From assembly GCA_029255685.2 (NCBI GenBank), contig CM055317.2, positions 22,452,501 through 22,516,500 of the forward strand: a DNA stretch of 64,000 bases. The letters are read 5' to 3'. The DNA comes from Silene conica (taxonomy: Eukaryota > Streptophyta > Magnoliopsida > Caryophyllales > Caryophyllaceae). The translations under genes and the position numbers were made by a program. The notes under the pieces were generated by a model, which was not told the DNA's origin, ran no database searches, and was given only the letters and a program-made list of their open reading frames with translations. This document shows, piece after piece, positions 55,778 through 64,000 of the stretch (positions within the stretch are counted from its first letter, which is position 1; each line of letters begins with the position of its first letter).

Positions 55778-57944
55778 TGTAATACCACGTAATTTGATAA
55801 AGTGAATATAAGAATAATTTATGTAATTTGGATAATTAAATTATACGTAATTCAAATAATTGATTAATAAGGGGTTTAATTGTTTATGTTTCAATATTGT
55901 TTTATGACACTCGTGACTCGATATTTCTTTTAATATAATTGGGATAATATAATGTGACTCGAGGCGATACGATCGAGATTGAGTAATCGAATTAATTAAA
56001 CGAAGTTATAACACCGTGAGTATGGGCTCGGTTTCGCGTGGGTCTTAGGCCTACGGTTCTGTGCAAACCCTAGGTAACTTCTTTCCCTTACAAACTACCC
56101 TTTACCCCTGTCTTTTTACTTTTCAAATCTCGTTCAACTGGAAAAAATAAAGAGAGTTAGAGAGTGGAAGAGGGCAGTTACTACGGTGGAGATCGACCCA
56201 TCACCCACAAGGTACGCATTTGCGGTTCTTCTTCTTGTTTCGGTTTCAGACCGTAAATTAGGTGGCTATAGGTGTTAGACCAACCCTAGGATGCTAGTGT
56301 GACTACCCCTAATAGTCTGGATCCGCCAGTGACCGGTGGTAGACATTGTAGGGACGTTTTGTTTGGCGATTCCAGGAGAGTTCCGTCATGGTTTAGGGGT
56401 CTGGTTTAGGGTGTTGTTCGCGGGATTAAATGGGGATTTGAACCCTTAAACTTGGCGACTGTGACCTGGGCGTGGTTAGGTTAGAACCAGGGGAAAGAGT
56501 CGACCGTCACCGGGCGGTTTTGACGGTCGTAGGTGGTGGTTCATAGTGGTGGCAGGTACAAATAGCGAAAACAGGGGATATATGGTGTTGGCTGTTGAGT
56601 TATGCGATATGCGAATTGTTGGGGGCTGCATTGTATGCTAATGTCATCATTACTATTATTATTATAATATTATTAATATTATTAATATTATTACCATTAT
56701 CCTAATTATTATTATATATTATTATTATCTCTTCTATTGTTCTTAGTTGTTATTATTGTTACTATTTGTATTGTTAGTAAGTACACAAATTCTTATTGTT
56801 AGTATTGTCTATGTTGTTAAACATTAAGATTGTTAAGTGAGTTTTTATATGTGACGGTTATCAATAGTTTGATTATATAGTATATTTTCTATGTTCGTTT
56901 GTTCAATCGAAATTAGTTATAAAAGTAATAAGGACGGGTCGGTTATTTAATTAAAGTATTCATGTTTATACGGTCTCGTTATGCGTGATATTATTTAAAT
57001 AATTATTTTGAATACTAAATATATATTAAATTAGTTTGCATAATTGTGTTAGTTAGTGATTGTGTATATTATATTGTTAGGTGACGATTTTGAAGTGCCA
57101 TTATTCTGTTAACTCCTGGCTTGCTATTGGATTATATTGCTATCCAGGTAGGATACACTGACACTATACTCCATGAGGTGTTATGAATGGATGTTGGATT
57201 GTGTGTTATGGATGCTGAGCATGATTTACATGAGAATGATATTGGTTGGATTGAGTGTTGATTATTATTATTATTGGTATGCGCATTGCTTTATCTAATA
57301 ACATGATTGATTAAGAGTATTGTTGCATTCATGAGCATGGCATTTGCATTGGATACGGATTTGAGATGATAAGATATTATTGGGCCCAGGCTAGTTCTGC
57401 AGGACTAGACCTGGTGACCTCAGCTGTTATGCTGGTGTTCGGCGACGGCCGATTATAGTCTGCCGGGAGGTTCGGTATGGCTGGGTGTTACGGGTTTGAG
57501 ATTGAGATTTGTGATTGAGAATGAGATTGAGATTGAGCTCGAGCATATCATTGCATTTGCATATCATATTTATTGCATTATAATTATTGTGTTACCCTAC
57601 TCAACCGCGAGGTTGACAGTGTATTCGTGTACACCTACGATGATCCGGAATGGGGAGTAGATTCTACAGGTCAGAGACAGATGAGCTAGGAGCTGGGGCA
57701 GGAATGTGAGATGCATACTTTGACCGACTTAGAATTATATCACATCTAGAGAAGTCCTCAGTTGTATTTTCTTTTCCGTTATGTAGTAACTGTAATAACG
57801 AAGTTTTAAATTTCATCAGTATAGTATAAAGTACTTTGGTTGTTTTACTTTGTTATTCACTACCTCGGACATTCTGAGATGGTAACAGCTCTATTTATTT
57901 GAGAATGTCTTGCTAAAGGCTCTTAAATAAATGGGGGTGTTACA
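55778..57944 (+). repeat. First LTR of the LARD-like element
   Basis: Opens TGTAATACCACGTAATTTG and closes GGGGGTGTTACA. It contains a (GATT/GAGATT)n stretch at 57497-57538 and an (ATT)n-rich stretch at 56650-56740. Confidence 0.9.
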
Positions 57945-60900
57945 AAGTGGTATCAGAGCGAACGATTCTCAGGCCTAAACCAAATGAAAAATAATGAACA
58001 TAGGAAGAGTCAATAAAATGAACCCCAGGCTAGTAACTGTTAGGAGCCCCAGGATTGGGATGAGTTAGGGGCCCCCTCAAACCAAACCATTGGCCCTTTC
58101 AGTCTAACCTGGTTACCCTTGAGAGATGTAGAGAGTGGGTAGTATAGAATAAAGGAAAAGACCCAATTTTTTTTTATTGTACTAACGTTTCCGCGGGAAA
58201 GGAATGAGGTAAGATATGATATGAAATATGGTTGGTAATCTATATTGTGAATCATGAGATTGATATTGAATGTTGATTGAGATATATTATTTTAGGTTTT
58301 GAGAACATGAGTTTTTGAATATAAGTTTGAAATATGAGTTTGACTTGTATGGTGATATGCATGCGGCTATATGATCCCTGAACCCTTAGGTAGAGATATA
58401 GTATAATGATATGTGTAATGAATTGATGATAGGAGCACCATAAGCTATAACTACCTTAGAGGTTAGATGTAGGAGAGATATGACCATGATTGACCGGAAT
58501 GGTTTGTAGAGCCAACCATGGTATGTTGTTACAGGATGCGGAATCAAGTTAAGTCTTATGAGTAAAGCTAGTAAACCGAAACGGGTGTCGTGTCTGTTGA
58601 TAATTGTTTTGTTGCTATTCAAATTTTGTATACACTTCTTACTTGAATGCCTTATTCTTTGCAAGAGTTTAATGTTTGGCTTACTAGACAAATGTAATCC
58701 AATTCTGAGATTTATGCTTGTTATTATTTTACTAATTGCTTTAGTAATCCATGCCTAGTGATAAGCGGAATGTATTGCCCTAAACCATGAATGTTATAGT
58801 TATGTGTTACGTAGATCAAACATAAAAGTTACATGCCAAAATTTTTATGTCTGTCTATACAAGTTTGATTTAGTTATAAGGGTAGTAATCAATAAGGGAC
58901 ACCGTAGAGTTTTCTCATTCATATTTACGTACTGTAATAACTTATGATTGTTACAATGGTAGAAATTAAACCATTTATTTATACACATATAATTGTCGGA
59001 TTATTTGGTTGATTCTACTTTTCTGTTTTACGATCTTTACCGTGTTCTAGATGACAATTACAGTTTGAAGTGATGAATAAATGATAATATGGTACAATTC
59101 GATTTCGATGCTTCAAATGATATGTCAACATGTTTGGAGCAAGAATGATTGTGTTTAAATGTGATATTGTGAAGTAATTTTTTTTTTAGGAACCAAAATA
59201 GTAATAAAATTTCAGAATGTTACCTTGTTTGTACGGACTGCCATTTAAAATGTGTTCCATATATGAATATGAAAAGTTTATGTATGATAACCTTCTGATT
59301 TAGCTTCCCAATGCTTTTGGTTTCATGTTACTACGAGTTATATTTTGCGAGAAATAAATATTTTAGTCGACAGTGCTCAGATTGTTAATGCACAATTCTG
59401 TTTTGACTCATGTTTTTGAAAAATAAATCATTTAAATCGTAGTTATTGTTTATGCATAATTCCAACTCCACTGTTTAGAACATTCATTCACGTTTTCAAA
59501 ATGATAAAGCCATGTAAAATCTTAACGAGTCGTTATTTAATAGTAATTTTTGCAAGTTACCCCAATTTTCTGCCTATTTGCTGCAAAGTTTATGTTCAGA
59601 TCAACTAAGCTCTAAAATTGTTATAAATAATTCTCTTGAGCTTTGCATTTGATTCTTTTTCCTATAATTAGTTAGTTCGTTATATTTTTTTGAAAAACTA
59701 TAATAGCTCGCAAAATGGTTGGACAATTATTTAATTGTAATATTTGAAAGTCGCAACATGATGTATGATTGTTGAAATTGTAAGTTATGTCAGTCTTCAA
59801 TATAAAAGTTTAATCAAATGTGAATTTTGTAATGTAACCATCTAATGTTCCGATACGGCATTAGTAGCATGAGTAGTAGACATATGAAACGAATATGAAC
59901 TTTATTATATGAAAGTATAACCTTAATTTTTTTTATTGGTGAGTTTTATATAAAGTTAGTTTCATTTATACAGACGCTATTACATTTTATTAATGTGACC
60001 TTCTAATATTTATGTGGTGTTAATGTGTGATGTTAAAATCATGTTCGTTAGAGAAGGGTTCTGACAAGTGGTAGAATGAAATTTAACTGGTAAACTTATT
60101 AGCATGGTGTCATAAGTAAAAGTTACATAACAATCTAATTATTAGTTGATTGTGATTATTTTGAATAGTGTGAATCCTTGTTGATGTTCTTCCATGTCTT
60201 AATGGTATATCTCTGCCTAGTTCCCCGTGATAATAATCTCTGCCTAGTTCCCCGTGATAATAATCTCTATAACTTCTTCACGTATATTGTTATGCCACAA
60301 GGTGAATTACATATTGTTATGTTTAAATCTGATCACAATATATTGAATTAGTAATTTGGTTGACATGTGAATTATAGGAGTGCTAGTCTTGTGAATTCGT
60401 TTCCTGCTATCGCTAATTTTTATAATTTATGAGTTACAATATACAGGAAGAATAATATAGTGAAAAAGAGTCAGAATGTCCCTGTGTAGTCTTGTTTTCG
60501 ATCTATAGCTTTGTATAATTTTCATTTGACTCGTGTTTAGGAATTGTCACTAATTACAGTTTCATTGTCTAGAAAGCTCCAAAATGTCCTCGAAGTAATA
60601 ATCCATGCTAAGACTTGATGCGTTGATAATTATAGTAATTATTTTGTAACATGACAACTTCAGTAGCTACGTGTTGATGAAATCTTGCCTGAATATTAAA
60701 TTGTTCACATTATAGAGACCAGAGTTTATTGACTGCGATTTTGCAAGTTATATTTATTACTAGATTTATGTCAAATGATGTCATGTGAGTAGATGAAAAA
60801 TGTACCTGAATTATGCTAACTTATTTATACCTAGGGATGTTAAGCTATCTTGTCCGTCTGTGATTAGTATATATCTCGTGAACTATGACGTTACTCCGTA

Positions 60901-61544
60901 TTTAATTTCGTTATTTAAATTTGCCTATTGTCAATCTCTAAACCTTATGTGCAGAAATATAAATTTTACTTCTATAATATGATTACTCATATGAAATGTT
61001 TTAAATTACTAAGTATGAACTATGAGTTAGCAGGTTGTCTACATTGAAGTAAATGTGTTAATTTTGTGTCAAAATTTCCAAGTGTATATAAGTGTTAGTT
61101 ACCTTAACTTTGTCTTACTACGTAGGATGAAATTGACAAACATGTTTTGTTGCTTTAAAAGCCATATGCTAGTTTCCCAGTATGGAGTAAGTAACTTATT
61201 AGATGATTTGTGATTGTTGTTTGAGTGACTTTCTTGAGCTTTGGATGTGAAATTTTATAATGAGGTTACGGGGACGTAACCATGTCTTAAGGAGGATAAG
61301 ATCGTAAAATCTTGATGAATTGTGATCTGGCTAGTTGATATATTATGATTGGTTTGACTGAGATTTACCATACATGGAGTCTCCTGATTAGTTTGTTATG
61401 TTTTGGTCAATGTTGTGGTCCTTTAAGTGTCATGTGTTTTTGGTCGTATGTTAAACTTTGGGGACAAAGTTTCTTAAGGGGATTTTTTCGTTATCGTTAC
61501 GGGGGGCGAACTTCGGGACGAAGTTCATTTTTAGGAGGGAAGAC
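57945..61544 (+). other. Internal region of the LARD-like element, non-coding
   Basis: AT-rich 3.6 kb with no frame over about 100 codons and no gag or pol motif. It has a 30-bp tandem duplication around CTGCCTAGTTCCCCGTGATA (60209-60267). The end has CTTCGGGACGAAG (61511-61523) and the purine tract. Confidence 0.75.
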
Positions 61545-63711
61545 TGTAATACCACGTAATTTGATAAAGTGAATATAAGAATAATTTATGTAATTTGGAT
61601 AATTAAATTATACGTAATTCAAATAATTGATTAATAAGGGGTTTAATTGTTTATGTTTCAATATTGTTTTATGACACTCGTGACTCGATATTTCTTTTAA
61701 TATAATTGGGATAATATAATGTGACTCGAGGCGATACGATCGAGATTGAGTAATCGAATTAATTAAACGAAGTTATAACACCGTGAGTATGGGCTCGGTT
61801 TCGCGTGGGTCTTAGGCCTACGGTTCTGTGCAAACCCTAGGTAACTTCTTTCCCTTACAAACGACCCTTTACCCCTGTCTTTTTACTTTTCAAATCTCGT
61901 TCAACTGGAAAAAATAAAGAGAGTTAGAGAGTGGAAGAGGGCAGTTACTACGGTGGAGATCGACCCATCACCCACAAGGTACGCATTTGCGGTTCTTCTT
62001 CTTGTTTCGGTTTCAGACCGTAAATTAGGTGGCTATAGGTGTTAGACCAACCCTAGGATGCTAGTGTGACTACCCCTAATAGTCTGGATCCGCCGGTGAC
62101 CGGTGGTAGACATTGTAGGGACGTTTTGTTTGGCGATTCCAGGAGAGTTCCGTCATGGTTTAGGGGTCTGGTTTAGGGTGTTGTTCGCGGGATTAAATGG
62201 GGATTTGAACCCTTAAACTTGGCGACTGTGACCTGGGCGTGGTTAGGTTAGAACCAGGGGAAAGAGTCGACCGTCACCGGGCGGTTTTGACGGTCATTGG
62301 TGGTGGTTCATAGTGGTGGCAGGTACAAATAGCGAAAACAGGGGATATATGGTGTTGGCTGTTGAGTTATGCGATATGCGAATTGTTGGGGGCTGCATTG
62401 TATGCTAATGTCATCATTACTATTATTATTATAATATTATTAATATTATTAATATTATTACCATTATCCTAATTATTATTATATATTATTATTATCTCTT
62501 CTATTGTTCTTAGTTGTTATTATTGTTACTATTTGTATTGTTAGTAAGTACACAAATTCTTATTGTTAGTATTGTCTATGTTGTTAAACATTAAGATTGT
62601 TAAGTGAGTTTTTATATGTGACGGTTATCAATAGTTTGATTATATAGTATATTTTCTATGTTCGTTTGTTCAATCGAAATTAGTTATAAAAGTAATAAGG
62701 ACGGGTCGGTTATTTAATTAAAGTATTCATGTTTATACGGTCTCGTTATGCGTGATATTATTTAAATAATTATTTTGAATACTAAATATATATTAAATTA
62801 GTTTGCATAATTGTGTTAGTTAGTGATTGTGTATTTTATATTGTTAGGTGACGATTTTGAAGTGCCATTATTCTGTTAACTCCTGGCTTGCTATTGGATT
62901 ATATTGCTATCCAGGTAGGATACACTGACACTATACTCCATGAGGTGTTATGAATGGATGTTGGATTGTGTGTTATGGATGCTGAGCATGATTTACATGA
63001 GAATGATATTGGTTGGATTGAGTGTTGATTACTATTATTATTGGTATGCGCATTGCTTTATCTAATAACATGATTGATTAAGAGTATTGTTGCATTCATG
63101 AGCATGGCATTTGCATTGGATACGGATTTGAGATGATGAGATATTATTGGGCCCAGGCTAGTTCTGCAGGACTAGACCTGGTGACCTCAGCTGTTATGCT
63201 GGTGTTCGGCGACGGCCGATTATAGTCTGCCGGGAGGTTCGGTATGGCTGGGTGTTACGGGTTTGAGATTGAGATTTGTGATTGAGAATGAGATTGAGAT
63301 TGAGCTCGAGCATATCATTGCATTTGCATATCATATTTATTGCATTATAATTATTGTGTTACCCTACTCAACCGCGAGGTTGACAGTGTATTCGTGTACA
63401 CCTACGATGATCCGGAATGGGGAGTAGATTCTACAGGTCAGAGACAGATGAGCTAGGAGCTGGGGCAGGAATGTGAGATGCATACTTTGACCGACTTAGA
63501 ATTATATCACATCTAGAGAAGTCCTCAGTTGTATTTTCTTTTCCGTTATGTAGTAACTGTAATAACGAAGTTTTAAATTTCATCAGTATAGTATAAAGTA
63601 CTTTGGTTGTTTTACTTTGTTATTCACTACCTCGGACATTCTGAGATGGTAACAGCTCTATTTATTTGAGAATGTCTTGCTAAAGGCTCTTAAATAAATG
63701 GGGGTGTTACA
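61545..63711 (+). repeat. Second LTR of the LARD-like element
   Basis: Same length and nearly the same sequence as 55778-57944. It is directly followed by a second copy of the primer site rather than by flanking DNA. Confidence 0.9.
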
Positions 63712-64000
63712 AAGTGGTATCAGAGCGAACGATTCTCAGGCCTAAACCAAATGAAAAATAATGAACATAGGAAGAGTCAATAAAATGAACCCCAGGCTAG
63801 TAACTGTTAGGAGCCCCAGGATTGGGATGAGTTAGGGCCCCCCTCAAACCAAACCATTGGCCCTTTCAGTCTAACCTGGTTACCCTTGAGAGATGTAGAG
63901 AGTGGGTAGTATAGAATAAAGGAAAAGACCCAATTTTTTTTTATTGTACTAACGTTTCCGCGGGAAAGGAATGAGGTAAGATATGATATGAAATATGGTT
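63712..64000 (+). other. Start of a second internal region (tandem LTR array)
   Basis: Matches 57945-58233 almost perfectly, beginning AAG then the primer site TGGTATCAGAGC. It runs off the window. Confidence 0.9.

Larger units (their letters stand above)
55778..63711 (+). mobile_element. Young non-coding LTR element (LARD-like), first unit of a tandem
   Basis: Two LTRs of equal length (2167 bp) enclose 3.6 kb with no long frame. The primer site TGGTATCAGAGC lies at 57948, three bases after the first LTR, and a purine-rich AGGAGGGAAGAC precedes the second. By eye the LTRs differ at about seven positions (about 0.3 percent), so the element is young. The internal region starts again after the second LTR, so this is LTR-internal-LTR-internal. 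Probably Ty3-type, by LTR ends and primer site. Related to the solo LTR at 7136-9569. Confidence 0.88.

Noticed and set aside
58386-58758. Overlapping frames on both strands in the LARD internal region
   Set aside because: Short, AT-rich, without motifs, in an element that otherwise lacks coding sequence.

Overview
This is nuclear DNA from a flowering plant, almost certainly a eudicot. The evidence is two intron-bearing plant genes (a plant-only acidic ribosomal protein P3 and a plant-type choline kinase), LTR retrotransposons primed by initiator-Met tRNA or an Athila-type primer site, and many plant MITEs. I cannot name the species from the sequence alone. The window is transposon-dense, with only two host genes that look functional.

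Layout. Positions 1-23293 are one large minus-strand Ty3-like non-autonomous LTR element; its left LTR runs off the window edge. Into it went (i) MITEs at 2069-3165, (ii) a nearly whole Sirevirus-type Copia element at 5185-19059 with a clean GTTAT target duplication, itself hit by a solo LTR at 7136-9569 with duplication CGATG, and (iii) a GC-rich-ended hAT element at 19901-21206 with duplication CCAGCCAC. The Ty3-like element lies in a decayed hAT transposase gene (copy A), which was also split by a young Athila-like element carrying only gag-protease (23630-31807). Copy A then joins a CACTA (TNP2) remnant, a Copia 3' remnant and a second hAT copy (B, to 37773). A Helitron-like element (38146-41404), itself full of insertions, sits inside a small MITE whose uninterrupted relative is at 2818-2987.

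The gene island is 41.9-53 kb: RPP3 (41959-42897, + strand, two exons), three tandem copies of a promoter-like 1.2-kb unit leading into a broken TPR-type gene, and a seven-exon choline kinase (50089-52715, - strand). From 53.8 kb transposons resume: a MITE hit by a GGCCCTGTTC-ended element, a Harbinger-like MITE, and from 55778 a very young non-coding LTR element in an LTR-internal-LTR-internal tandem that continues past the window end.

The most unusual signal is a set of short dyad-symmetric, often paired GC-rich modules. Four CTCAGCCGG...CCGGCTGAG modules lie in each LTR of the Ty3-like element. Pairs built on GGTCGACC lie in the LTRs, the untranslated region and the gag frame of the Athila-like element. 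A third variant (ACTCGACCGAGT) lies beside hAT copy B. Similar architecture in unrelated elements, set in AT-rich sequence, suggests a recurrent sequence module of unknown role.
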